A stretch of DNA of 23,840 nt. It comes from an uncultured Atopobium sp. (GTDB lineage: Bacteria > Actinomycetota > Coriobacteriia > Coriobacteriales > Atopobiaceae). The stretch lies in contig CAMXVQ010000015.1 of the NCBI GenBank assembly GCA_947252455.1, forward strand, positions 1 through 23,840, written 5' to 3'. A program made the translations under genes and the position numbers. The notes below the pieces were generated by a model. The model searched no databases. It was not told the origin of the DNA and saw only the letters and a program-made list of their open reading frames with translations. Every line of letters begins with the position of its first letter. Position 1 is the first letter of the stretch. This document shows positions 15,714-23,623 of this stretch, piece after piece.

Positions 15714-16745
15714 ATGTCACACGAAATTTCGCGTCAATTCATCCAAGGCCTTCCCAAGGCAGAGCTTCATCTGCATGTAGAAGGAACGCTTGAACCTGAG
15801 CTTAAACTTAAGCTTGCACAGCGTAACCACATTGATATTGGGTTTGACGATGTTGAGTCAATTAGAAATACCTATAATTTTTCTGATCTTCCTTCATTTT
15901 TAGACGTGTACTATGAAGGCATGAAAACACTGGTAACCGAACAGGATTTTTATGATCTTGCATGGGAATACCTGCTCAAGGCTCAGGAAAACAGCGTGCG
16001 CCATGTTGAAATGTTTTTTGATCCACAAGCACATGCCTCACGTGGAGTTGATATTGAAGATGTATTATACGGATTACTTCGTGCATGTAGCGACGCACGT
16101 GCGTTAGGCGTAGATGCAGAACTTATCATGTGCTTCCTGCGCGATTTTAGTGCCGAAAGTGCTCGTCTTACATTTGAGGCTGTTTCAGAGTTTGCCGATC
16201 ATCTCATAGGTGTTGGCCTTGATTCGGACGAACACAATAATCCCCCACTCAAATTCTTTAACCAATTTGCACACGCGCGAGAACTAGGGCTTCACGTTAC
16301 CGCTCATGCCGACATAGACCAAAAAGATTCTATAGAGCATATTAAGCAGCTCCTTGAGATAATTGATGTAGAACGTATTGATCATGGAACCAACATCGTT
16401 GAAGATCCTGATTTGGTTGAGTTGGCTGCAAAGCGTGGCGTTGGCCTTACATCATGCCCTATTTCTAATACCTTCTGTGGCAACGACACTAAGCAAAACG
16501 AAGTTAAGGATTTGCTGAATCGCGGTGTACAAATATGCATTAACTCAGATGATCCCGCCTATTTTGGTGGCTACATCTGCGATAACTACGAAGTTCTTGC
16601 ACAAAGTGGGATGTTTTCGCGCGAAGATATTATTGAGCTTGCTAAAAATAGCTTTAGAATGAGCTGGATTTCCGACGAACGAAAAACTTTATACCTACAA
16701 GAAATTGACGCTTATGTTGCTCACTGGGATGAGACACACGCCTAA
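15714..16745 (+). CDS. add: adenosine/adenine deaminase homologue with altered active site
   Basis: Closest by eye to the adenine/adenosine deaminase family of the amidohydrolase superfamily, which makes inosine or hypoxanthine plus ammonia. It has 343 residues. Zinc-site residues seen: HLH in ELHLHVEGTLEPEL (H19, H21), H198 in TAHADIDQ, H224 in ERIDHG, and D279-D280 in INSDDPAYFGGY. MFFDPQAH and GLDSDE also match the family. The HAGE motif that normally provides the catalytic Glu reads HADI here, so that Glu is replaced by Ile201, with acids nearby at D200 and D202. Activity may be changed or the substrate different. ATG 15714 has GGAGG 5-6 bases upstream; an earlier in-frame ATG at 15690 has none. 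Confidence 0.85.
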   Translation: MSHEISRQFIQGLPKAELHLHVEGTLEPELKLKLAQRNHIDIGFDDVESIRNTYNFSDLPSFLDVYYEGMKTLVTEQDFYDLAWEYLLKAQENSVRHVEMFFDPQAHASRGVDIEDVLYGLLRACSDARALGVDAELIMCFLRDFSAESARLTFEAVSEFADHLIGVGLDSDEHNNPPLKFFNQFAHARELGLHVTAHADIDQKDSIEHIKQLLEIIDVERIDHGTNIVEDPDLVELAAKRGVGLTSCPISNTFCGNDTKQNEVKDLLNRGVQICINSDDPAYFGGYICDNYEVLAQSGMFSREDIIELAKNSFRMSWISDERKTLYLQEIDAYVAHWDETHA

Positions 16746-16791
16746 AAGCAGCCACATATAAGCACGTAGATAGGAACTCATGCGCACAATG

Positions 16792-16821
16792 AAGCCCTAA
16801 GAACCAATGTTCTTAGGGCTT
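16792..16821. terminator. convergent hairpin between the deaminase and ptsI genes
   Basis: AAGCCCTAAGAA, loop CCAATG, TTCTTAGGGCTT: a perfect 12-bp stem. It is followed on the plus strand by ATTTAATCC, a weak U tract. Placed between two converging genes, it probably stops the deaminase message and may also serve enzyme I on the other strand. Confidence 0.75.
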
Positions 16822-16893
16822 ATTTAATCCTATAGCAACACCACTACATGTGAGCAGAACCTTACACGCACGGCTGCGCGCATCACAAAGAGC

Positions 16894-18597
16894 TTAGCGA
16901 GCAGCAGCTTGAAGTGCAGCCTTAACTTCGGCAGCAGTCTTAAGACACATAACTTTCTCGGTAAGTGCATCGGCCTCTGCTTTTGTCCACGCAGAAATAA
17001 TACGACGTGTACGAAGAATTGAAGGAGGATTAACCGAGAACTCATTTAAGCCGAACGAAATAAGTACAGGGATAAGCAGTGGATCTGCAGCAGCTTCACC
17101 ACACATACCAACCATAACACCCTTTTCATTACCAGCAGAAATAATGCGCTTAAGCGAACGCAACACTGCAGGCTGATATACGTCATACAGATATGCAACA
17201 CGATCATTTCCACGGTCAGCGCACATAGTGTAACCAATTAAGTCATTAGTACCAATAGAGAAGAAGTCACACTCATCTGCCAAATTGTCGGCAATAAGAG
17301 ATGCGGCAGGAGTCTCGATCATGGTACCAATTTCGATATCTTTGTTATAGGCAATACCGCGTTGATCGAGATCTTCCATACACTCTGCAACAAGCGCGCG
17401 AGCTTGACGAACCTCATCAAGGCAGGTAACAAGCGGCAACATAATTTTAATATCACCAAAAGCAGACGCACGCAGCAAAGCCGTAAGCTGAACCTTGTAC
17501 TGATCAGCATTGTTTAAGCAATAACGAACGGCGCGGAAGCCCATAAATGGATTATCTTCTTTTTGCAAATGCAAATAAGGAATATTTTTATCTCCACCCA
17601 CATCAAGCGTACGAATGATAACAGGCTGATTCTTCATACGAAGTGCTACTTTTTGATATGCAGCAAACTGTTGATCTTCGCTTGGGAGCTCGGGAGCGTC
17701 CATGAAAAGAAATTCGGAACGGAAAAGGCCAACGCCTTCGGCATCATGTTCAACAGCAGCGTTGGCGTCATCGGGATTACCAATATTGGCAACCAGGAGA
17801 ACCTTATCACCATCACCTGTAACCGTCTCTTTACCGCGATACGATTCCAACGCAGCTTTTTCGCTTGCAAACACTGCTGCTTTGGTACGATATTTTGTGA
17901 GTTCAGCATCGCTTGGATCATCAATAACGCGACCACGAGATCCATCAACGATTACCATATCACCTGTTTTAACGGTTTTTGTAACATCTTTGACCGAAAG
18001 AACTGCAGGAATTTCCAAAGCACGCGCAATAATCGCAGAGTGAGAAGTACGGCCGCCTGTTTCGGTAATGATACCTGCTACGTTTTTCTTATCGATATCT
18101 GCAGTCATAGATGGCGTAAGCTCATGCACAACTACAATAGAGTGTTCAGGCAAGCTGGATAAATCAACGACCTCTTTACCAAGCAAATCTGCCAAAATAC
18201 CAGTTTTAACATCGGCAACATCGGCTGCGCGCTCACGGAACAACTCATCTTCCATATTTGAGAACATATTGAAATACATATCATATGCTTCGCTTACAGC
18301 TTGCTCTGCACACATACCCGAATCAATAGAAGAATTGATAGTTTCTTTAATTCCGTCATCTTCGGCAAACTCAATATGAGCACCCATAATAGCTGCAGAT
18401 TCTTTACCAACCGTACGCGTCATACGCTCGATTTGCGCGTTTGTTTGATCAATAAATTTTTGTAACGCCTGTGCGTAACGCTCTTTCTCTGCCGCTAGAT
18501 CTGTTGGTGCGGTAGGGGTAAACGATAAATCGGGAGCAACTGCAACTTGTGCAACTCCAATACCATAACCATCAGATGCGTTAATTCCTTCAAACAT
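16894..18597 (-). CDS. ptsI: PTS phosphoenolpyruvate-protein phosphotransferase (enzyme I)
   Basis: Enzyme I takes phosphate from PEP and passes it to HPr, the first step of sugar uptake by the PTS. It has 568 residues from ATG 18597, chosen because AAGGAGG stands 6 bases upstream; in-frame codons up to 18621 have no site. Seen: the phosphohistidine motif GGRTSHSAIIARALEIPAV with H186, the PEP-binding barrel signatures DVGGDKNIPYL, GFRAVRYCL, FFSIGTNDLIGYTMCADRGN, and the GMCGEAAADP loop with the catalytic Cys. It follows fructose-1-phosphate kinase by 73 bases in the same orientation. The usual partner ptsH (HPr) is not next to it or anywhere in the window. Confidence 0.97.
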   Translation of the reverse strand: MFEGINASDGYGIGVAQVAVAPDLSFTPTAPTDLAAEKERYAQALQKFIDQTNAQIERMTRTVGKESAAIMGAHIEFAEDDGIKETINSSIDSGMCAEQAVSEAYDMYFNMFSNMEDELFRERAADVADVKTGILADLLGKEVVDLSSLPEHSIVVVHELTPSMTADIDKKNVAGIITETGGRTSHSAIIARALEIPAVLSVKDVTKTVKTGDMVIVDGSRGRVIDDPSDAELTKYRTKAAVFASEKAALESYRGKETVTGDGDKVLLVANIGNPDDANAAVEHDAEGVGLFRSEFLFMDAPELPSEDQQFAAYQKVALRMKNQPVIIRTLDVGGDKNIPYLHLQKEDNPFMGFRAVRYCLNNADQYKVQLTALLRASAFGDIKIMLPLVTCLDEVRQARALVAECMEDLDQRGIAYNKDIEIGTMIETPAASLIADNLADECDFFSIGTNDLIGYTMCADRGNDRVAYLYDVYQPAVLRSLKRIISAGNEKGVMVGMCGEAAADPLLIPVLISFGLNEFSVNPPSILRTRRIISAWTKAEADALTEKVMCLKTAAEVKAALQAAAR

Positions 18598-18670
18598 GCA
18601 AATCCTCCTTGTGGCCGGCACATATGAATGACATAGAACAATACCAATTTATTAAAAATAAATTACCTTA

Positions 18671-19594
18671 TTAGTTATTCGCGATAAGCGCGTCAAGTTC
18701 TGCACTAATGCGATCGATCGTTGCACGATTTGCAATACCCTTGCTTGCTGCAGTAGCAGTACCACATGCAGACGCAAAGCGCAATGCTTCGTCGTAAGAA
18801 GCTCCTGCTTGAGTCTTTGCAACAAAACCAGCAACCATTGAATCTCCGGCACCTGTTGCGTTCTCAAGCTTAATTTTTACCGTTGGGCAAATATGAATTT
18901 CGTTATGTTCATCAATAAGCAACGATCCATGACCACCACAAGAAACGATAACATTTTGCGCGCCTTGATCGTGGAGCTTTTGCGCATAAGGAATACAATC
19001 TTCAGGTGTTTCGGGCGAGGCGTCAAAAATACGGCCAACTTCGTGATTATTGGGTTTAATAAGGAAAGGATGTGCGGGAAGTGACTTTAAAAGCAATGCG
19101 CCTGGCGCATCTACTACAAAGCGTACACCTCTATTTTCGAGACGTTTCATAATAATGTCGTACATGTCTTCGGGGAGTGATTTTGGAATGGAGCCCGTAA
19201 GAATAAGCGTATCACCTTGTGCAATGCATTCAAGACGCTCAAGAAGCTCGTCTACTTTATCGGGGGTAATAACAGGACCCATACCATTACACATGGTCAT
19301 AACAATGCCGTTAAGCTTTACATTAATACGCGTAAAACCTTCTTTAAGACGAACAAAATTAGCAGAGACGCCATTGTCCTGCAGTGTCTTGATGAGATAG
19401 TCGCCCGTAAATCCGGCGGCAATACCAAAGGCAACGTTAACAACTTTGAGTTCGTTTAAAAGCGTTGATATGTTGATACCATTACCACCGCAATAAACCT
19501 CTTCGCTTGAAGATCTATTAGTAAATCCCATGTCCAAACTAACAGGGTGCATAACATAGTCAATCGCAGGATTGAGGGTAACTGTATAAATCAA
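18671..19594 (-). CDS. fruK: 1-phosphofructokinase
   Basis: A PfkB-family kinase of 307 residues that phosphorylates fructose-1-phosphate to fructose-1,6-bisphosphate. Seen: VTLNPAIDYVM at 4-14, GGNGINISTLL at 36-46 (FruK and LacC usually have GGKGIN, so Lys is replaced by Asn), a GP motif MCNGMGPVIT at 101-110, LTGSIPKSLP at 132-141, KPNNHEVG at 180-187, and the catalytic NATGAGDSMVAGF at 245-257 with D251. The start is TTG 19594 with GGAAGGAG at a 6-base spacing, a very strong site that compensates for the rare start codon. Its link to enzyme I and the nearby fructose EIIBC supports fructose-1-phosphate as substrate; tagatose-6-phosphate kinase is the main alternative. Confidence 0.88.
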   Translation of the reverse strand: MIYTVTLNPAIDYVMHPVSLDMGFTNRSSSEEVYCGGNGINISTLLNELKVVNVAFGIAAGFTGDYLIKTLQDNGVSANFVRLKEGFTRINVKLNGIVMTMCNGMGPVITPDKVDELLERLECIAQGDTLILTGSIPKSLPEDMYDIIMKRLENRGVRFVVDAPGALLLKSLPAHPFLIKPNNHEVGRIFDASPETPEDCIPYAQKLHDQGAQNVIVSCGGHGSLLIDEHNEIHICPTVKIKLENATGAGDSMVAGFVAKTQAGASYDEALRFASACGTATAASKGIANRATIDRISAELDALIANN

Positions 19595-19625
19595 CGCAAA
19601 CTCCTTCCATTACACATTCGTACTT

Positions 19626-19654
19626 TATTATGACTCATAATATACATAATGTAA
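19626..19654 (-). promoter_or_regulatory. fruK-ptsI promoter with an operator-like palindrome
   Basis: On the minus strand TTACAT (19654-19649) and CATAAT (19632-19627) are 16 bases apart. The inverted repeat TATTATG-ACT-CATAATA (19626-19642) covers the -10 box completely, a position suited to a repressor. The expected start near 19620 leaves about 25 bases before the TTG start. Confidence 0.5.
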
Positions 19655-19666
19655 CGAGAAACTCCT

Positions 19667-19711
19667 AAAAAATATGGACTTATGCATATAACAAACAAAT
19701 GCATAAGTCCA
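19667..19711 (-). terminator. rho-independent terminator after tRNA-Arg
   Basis: A 13-bp perfect stem, TGGACTTATGCAT with ATGCATAAGTCCA, and an 11-base loop. On the minus strand it is followed by TATTTTTTAGG. It lies 11 bases after the tRNA-Arg CCA end and separates that transcript from fruK-ptsI. Confidence 0.88.
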
Positions 19712-19722
19712 CGCTTAAATTC

Positions 19723-19799
19723 TGGTGCTCCCTAGGCGATTCGAACGCCTGACCTGCGGTTTAGAAGACCGATGCTCTATCCAACTGAGCTAAGGAAGC
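19723..19799 (-). tRNA. tRNA-Arg (TCT anticodon)
   Basis: Read on the minus strand, the acceptor stem GCTTCCT pairs with AGGGAGC (one G-U pair). The D-arm is AGCTCAGTTGGATAGAGC, the anticodon stem CGGT/ACCG carries the loop CTTCTAA with anticodon TCT, the T-arm is AGGCGTTCGAATCGCCT, and CCA is encoded. It starts 60 bases after the manA stop, and no clear promoter of its own was found, so read-through from manA is possible. Confidence 0.97.
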
Positions 19800-19859
19800 T
19801 AATAACACTACCATACTAACATGTATTATTTAAATTAGGAACACCAATATAAAGTTTTT

Positions 19860-20849
19860 TTAGATATGCGACGCAATAAGGGTCATATTCCCTTCCAGTT
19901 GAAGAGTTGAGCACAATGCCGTCACGATAACGTGAGATCCGCGCTTAACCGAAAGACCTGCAATGCTACCTTCACCTTCAACAACACTTACACATAAAAA
20001 TGGTGCCGATTGCACAAGCTCGCGCGACCCGTTTACACGTATACGCAAAATGGTATAGCGAGGACAAACACACAGCTTGGTTACTCCATCATGCTCGGAA
20101 GCACGCACGACACCTGAAGACAATAACGGTGCATGATAGTTGATAACGTCTAAACTTTTTTCCATATGAAGTTCACGAAGGCTGCCATCTTTTTGGCGAC
20201 GATCGTAATCATAGACACGATAGGTAATATCGCTTGATTGCTGAGTTTCCAATACCATGGTTCCAGCTTTTATTGCATGAACACATCCTGGATCGATTTG
20301 GAAAAAGTCGCCTTCATGAATAGGCACTTCGTTGAGCACATCTTTCCATGCACCCCGTTTTACCAACTGAGCAAATTCCTCGCGTGAATGAGCTTTCTGA
20401 CCAACAATAATGGTTGCATCAGGCTTGGCGTGTAACACGTACCAACATTCACTTTTGCCAAGAGAATTATGCTCATGGACGCGTGCATAAGCATCGTCTG
20501 GGTGAACCTGAATAGATAAATCGTCTTCAGCATCAAGAATTTTAATGAGCAGAGGAAATCTATCAGAATCGATATTGCCAAACAGCTCAGGATGCGAATC
20601 CCATACCTGCGAAAGCGTGTTTCCTGCAAGAGGACCTGCCAAAAGCTTACAATCCCCATGAGGGTGTGCAGAAATTGCCCAGCACTCCCCTATACGACCA
20701 TCAGGTATTGCGTAATTGAACTCGGTTTCAAGGTGACGTCCGCCCCAAATTTTTTGGTGAAATTCTGGGTTTAAACAAAGAAGCTCAAGATTTGCAACTG
20801 CTGAACACTTTGACTGATCTTGCGATGCAACACGTTCACTCGAATTCAT
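19860..20849 (-). CDS. manA: mannose-6-phosphate isomerase, class I
   Basis: A zinc isomerase that interconverts mannose-6-phosphate and fructose-6-phosphate. It has 329 residues from ATG 20849, with AGG 6 bases upstream; the TTG two codons earlier would put that AGG directly against it. Metal ligands in the type I pattern are Q114 and H116 in SIQVHPDDAYA, E134 in GKSECWYVL, and H191 in PGCVHAIKAGTM. The short form with WGGRHLETEF near the N-terminus matches the Gram-positive ManA group. The N-terminal 20 residues are a polar extension before NLELLCLNPEF. It sits between the fructose PTS genes and tRNA-Arg, which supports a sugar-uptake role. Confidence 0.95.
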   Translation of the reverse strand: MNSSERVASQDQSKCSAVANLELLCLNPEFHQKIWGGRHLETEFNYAIPDGRIGECWAISAHPHGDCKLLAGPLAGNTLSQVWDSHPELFGNIDSDRFPLLIKILDAEDDLSIQVHPDDAYARVHEHNSLGKSECWYVLHAKPDATIIVGQKAHSREEFAQLVKRGAWKDVLNEVPIHEGDFFQIDPGCVHAIKAGTMVLETQQSSDITYRVYDYDRRQKDGSLRELHMEKSLDVINYHAPLLSSGVVRASEHDGVTKLCVCPRYTILRIRVNGSRELVQSAPFLCVSVVEGEGSIAGLSVKRGSHVIVTALCSTLQLEGNMTLIASHI

Positions 20850-20885
20850 AAGCAACCTGACCTTTTATAGCAACTTATAGTATCC

Positions 20886-20909
20886 TTGGTGAAAAAGCCC
20901 TTTTACCAA
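20886..20909 (-). promoter_or_regulatory. inverted repeat in the manA upstream region
   Basis: TTGGT...ACCAA with A/T-rich inner arms (GAAAAAG/CTTTT) forms an imperfect repeat about 40-60 bases before the manA start. A second inverted pair AAGCTC/GAGCTT lies next to it at about 20924-20938. No confident promoter was identified in the 20850-21021 gap; TATACT on the minus strand at about 20945-20950 is a possible -10 without a good -35. Confidence 0.3.
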
Positions 20910-21021
20910 AATACAAGCTCAACGCGTAAAGAGCTTTTCTTTTAGTATACACATGCCTTCGCTGTAGTTGATAGTTTGCTCAAATGCTCGATAAAAGTGC
21001 ACAAACTAAAAAGATAGCTAC

Positions 21022-21054
21022 AAAAAAAGCGCATGTACACCATAGTACATGCGC
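21022..21054 (-). terminator. rho-independent terminator of the fructose PTS operon
   Basis: The 10-bp perfect stem GCGCATGTAC with GTACATGCGC, with a six-base loop, is followed on the minus strand by seven T residues. It lies about 35 bases after the EIIA stop codon and isolates the EIIBC-EIIA transcript from manA. Confidence 0.93.
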
Positions 21055-21089
21055 AATAACTTACGATAGACCAATGCAGTAAAGCTCTT

Positions 21090-21545
21090 TTATGCCTCAA
21101 GTCCTTTGTTGATGAGCGCAGCAATTGAAGCTTGATCCTCGCTCTCCAAAACAGAAGCGCGAAACTTTTCGTCCATGAGCAAAACGGCAACCTTAGAAAG
21201 AAGCTGTAAGTGAGTAGTACCAGCCTCTTTGGAAGGTACAAACAGTGCAATAGCCGCACGAACAGGCTTTTTATCCATACTTTCCCATGCTACATTGCCA
21301 CTAAATTTAACAACAAGCACGGTTGCTTTCTTGATAGCATCACATTTTGCATGAGGAATTGCAAAACCATCCATCATGCCTGTGGTACCCTCTGCCTCGC
21401 GCGCTTTAAATGCATCAAGAACACTTTGTTCATCATCAGCAACGCCAAGCTCACAAGACTTCTTTGCGAGAAATGCCAAAACTTCATCAACGGTTGTCGA
21501 AGAATTTTGCAGAAAGACATGTGAAGATTGTACAAAATCGCTCAT
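21090..21545 (-). CDS. PTS fructose-type EIIA component
   Basis: A 151-residue single-domain EIIA of the fructose/mannitol class, cytoplasmic, which carries phosphate from HPr to EIIB. The phosphohistidine is H65 in MMDGFAIPHAK, followed by the family patterns VLVVKFSGNVAWES and AIALFVPSKEAGTTHLQLLSKVA. The ATG at 21545 has AAGGGG upstream; frames extending to 21638 have no supporting site. It follows EIIBC by 197 bases, longer than usual inside an operon, and that gap holds a nested palindrome. No HPr or FPr domain is fused to it. Confidence 0.94.
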   Translation of the reverse strand: MSDFVQSSHVFLQNSSTTVDEVLAFLAKKSCELGVADDEQSVLDAFKAREAEGTTGMMDGFAIPHAKCDAIKKATVLVVKFSGNVAWESMDKKPVRAAIALFVPSKEAGTTHLQLLSKVAVLLMDEKFRASVLESEDQASIAALINKGLEA

Positions 21546-21570
21546 ATTTAAGCCCCTTATCTTATAAGCA

Positions 21571-21626
21571 GTGTGTATACATATAAGACTATATACAAGA
21601 CTTGTATACCTTTTTGTATGACACAC
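21571..21626 (-). promoter_or_regulatory. nested palindromes ahead of EIIA
   Basis: An inner perfect repeat TATACAAG-A-CTTGTATA (21592-21608) sits inside an outer repeat GTGTGTATAC (21571-21580) / GTATGACACAC (21616-21626) that has a single bulged G. The inner TGTATA/TATACA core resembles GntR-type operators. It lies in the 197-base gap between EIIBC and EIIA and could be an operator for a second promoter, or an RNA element that sets EIIA level. Confidence 0.45.
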
Positions 21627-21742
21627 GAAATGTAGCAACTTTTTATATTTCCTACAAATTATAGCAAATACTTATAAGCTCTTTAGCCTTAATGGGACGA
21701 ATTACAAGACACCACAAAAGCTTTATGTGCAAGACAATACAA

Positions 21743-23263
21743 TTATGAAAGAACCTTGTTACCGTTGTTTTTGTACTCGTAGGCTTTAAAGATTACATAA
21801 AGTATACCGCCTACAACTGCTCCAACAACAATAGAAAGTACCCACCAAAGACCGCCATCAACTACAGGCAATACCAAGAATCCACCGTGAGGAGCTGGGT
21901 CGTGTACCGCAAACAACAAAGAACCAATAGCACCAATAGAAGAACCAAGCATCATAATGGGCATAACTGGCCAAATGTTTTTGGTCATAAAAGGAATTGC
22001 GCCTTCGGTAATGTGCGTACAACCCAAGATAAAGTTAACAAGTCCAGCATCGTGGTCTGACTGTGAGAAATATTTCTTGCCTACCACAACGGCAAAGGTG
22101 GTAATTAATGGAGGAACAATGCAAGCAGCCGAAACCGCAGCCATAAAGTTTGTTCCAAATGCATAGGTGTCAGTACCAATACCTGCAGCAAGAGCCTCGC
22201 CTAAGAAGAACGTACCCGTAACATACGCAGCTTTATTAACAGGGCCACCCATATCAAAAGCGCACATACAACCAATAGCCAAGCCCAAAACAATAGGACC
22301 AGATGTTGACAGGCTTTTAAGCATGTTCATCATTGCAATATTGATAGCAGACATAGGTCCAGAAATTCCAAGCATAACTAATCCAACAATGAAAGTGGAA
22401 AGCAAAGGATATAAGAAAATAGCTTTAAGACCGTTGAGATTATGAGGAAGTCCTGCAAGCAGTTTTTCGAGGCCTAAAATAACATAACCAGCAAGGAAAC
22501 CGCCGATAATACCACCCAAGAATCCAAAGCCAACACCATGGCCACCTGCGTCAATTAAACCTTCTGGACTTACAGGCAAACCTTGAATAGCAATCATACC
22601 AGCTACAAAACCTGGTACCAATGCAGGACGCTTACCAATAGATTCTGCAATATAGGCTGATAAAACAGGAACCATTAAGCCCATTGAAATGCCGCCGATG
22701 TACTTAAGCATAGCTGCAAAGCTATTATAATCGGGAGCAGCTGAACTAAATGATGTAATTCCCCATAAGAATGAAACAGCAGTTAAAACACCACCGGCTA
22801 CTACAAAAACAAGCATGTGGCTAACACCATTCATCAAATGCTTGTAAATGATGTGTCCAATAGACTCTTTTTCTTCAAAAGTGTCTGCGGGTGCAGCTGC
22901 AGCAGCTTGAGCTGAAGCAGCATCTTCATGTACAACCTTTGGCTGAGCAGATAACGCACGATCAATCAACGCTTGGGCTGCATTAACATCTAAACATTTT
23001 GAAACACCTACCGAAACGCATGGTTTGTTAGCAAAACGCTCTTCTTGAACGTCTTTATCGGCAGCAATAACAACAGCTTTTGCCGATGCAATCTCTTGAG
23101 CAGTTAAGCCGTTTTCGACTCCTATCTGTCCATGAGTTTCGACCTTTATGGTGAGGCCTTTTGCAGCTGCTGCATCTTCAAGTGCCTTTTTAGCCATAAA
23201 GGTATGAGCAATACCGCTAGGGCAACCTGTAGCAGCAACTATGTCAAAGCTTTGCTCCGCCAT
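21743..23263 (-). CDS. fruA: PTS fructose-specific EIIBC transporter
   Basis: An inner-membrane permease that imports fructose while phosphorylating it to fructose-1-phosphate. It has 506 residues from ATG 23263, with AGGAAG upstream. The EIIB-Fru domain is about 1-100 with the phosphocysteine C14 in VAATGCPSGIAHT. An Ala-rich linker (about 105-135) leads to EIIC, which shows many membrane helices: HMLVFVVAGGVLTAVSFLWG, GISMGLMVPVLSAYIAESIG, RPALVPGFVAG, GFGFLGGIIGGFLAGYVILG, AFDMGGPVNKAAY, and late LPVVDGGLWWVLSIVVGAVV. The EIIA function is supplied by the separate downstream gene. A tri-domain EIIABC is the common alternative and is not the case here. Mannose-type specificity cannot be excluded by eye. 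Confidence 0.95.
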   Translation of the reverse strand: MAEQSFDIVAATGCPSGIAHTFMAKKALEDAAAAKGLTIKVETHGQIGVENGLTAQEIASAKAVVIAADKDVQEERFANKPCVSVGVSKCLDVNAAQALIDRALSAQPKVVHEDAASAQAAAAAPADTFEEKESIGHIIYKHLMNGVSHMLVFVVAGGVLTAVSFLWGITSFSSAAPDYNSFAAMLKYIGGISMGLMVPVLSAYIAESIGKRPALVPGFVAGMIAIQGLPVSPEGLIDAGGHGVGFGFLGGIIGGFLAGYVILGLEKLLAGLPHNLNGLKAIFLYPLLSTFIVGLVMLGISGPMSAINIAMMNMLKSLSTSGPIVLGLAIGCMCAFDMGGPVNKAAYVTGTFFLGEALAAGIGTDTYAFGTNFMAAVSAACIVPPLITTFAVVVGKKYFSQSDHDAGLVNFILGCTHITEGAIPFMTKNIWPVMPIMMLGSSIGAIGSLLFAVHDPAPHGGFLVLPVVDGGLWWVLSIVVGAVVGGILYVIFKAYEYKNNGNKVLS

Positions 23264-23288
23264 ACAATCACTTCCTATCAAAGCGCGG

Positions 23289-23316
23289 ATTATCAGTGCT
23301 TATAGTACGTTGGCAA
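23289..23316 (-). promoter_or_regulatory. promoter of the EIIBC-EIIA operon
   Basis: On the minus strand TTGCCA (23316-23311) and GATAAT (23294-23289) are 16 bases apart, each 5 of 6 to consensus. Transcription would start near 23282 and leave a short leader of about 20 bases before ATG 23263. Confidence 0.65.
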
Positions 23317-23527
23317 AACATCTTTTTATTTGCCCCTTTATGTGCGAATTTGAACTGATTTGCTAACAACTACAAGCCTTAGGCCTCAATGGTAACATAT
23401 TTTACGAAACATATTTACTAGTGCATTTCAAGGGAAAACTTATACCGTTCGCGTTGGAACGTCCAGGTAAACAGCTTGTGTTTTGTACAAAGGCAAGACA
23501 ATTTTTTCGTGCATCTGTATGCAATAA

Positions 23528-23574
23528 CTCCTATTTAGGTAAACACTACGATATAATGAAAATATACCTAGGAG
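23528..23574 (+). promoter_or_regulatory. promoter and flanking inverted repeat of the right-edge gene
   Basis: TATAAT at 23552-23557 is a perfect -10 box; no good -35 stands 16-18 bases upstream, which suggests activator dependence. Inverted arms at 23528-23541 and 23565-23574 lie on both sides of the -10. Start near 23564 gives a leader of about 60 bases. Confidence 0.5.
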
Positions 23575-23623
23575 CTACCTCATAAATTACGTAATGCATG
23601 AGTGTACAAGCAAAGGAACTACC

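Larger units (their letters stand above)
23264..23623. other. 360-base divergent control region
   Basis: No gene fits here. Besides the EIIBC promoter it holds a direct repeat AACATATTTTAC (23394-23405) / AACATATTTAC (23408-23418), a small inverted repeat CGTTC-N6-GAACG (23446-23461), and, in front of the plus-strand gene, TATAAT at 23552-23557 flanked by inverted arms CTCCTA-TT-TAGGTA (23528-23541) and TACCTAGGAG (23565-23574). The spacing suggests separate regulation of the two divergent transcripts. Confidence 0.5.

Noticed and set aside
17563..18162. 199-codon plus-strand frame inside ptsI
   Set aside because: Antisense to enzyme I with intact catalytic motifs; no start site or family similarity.
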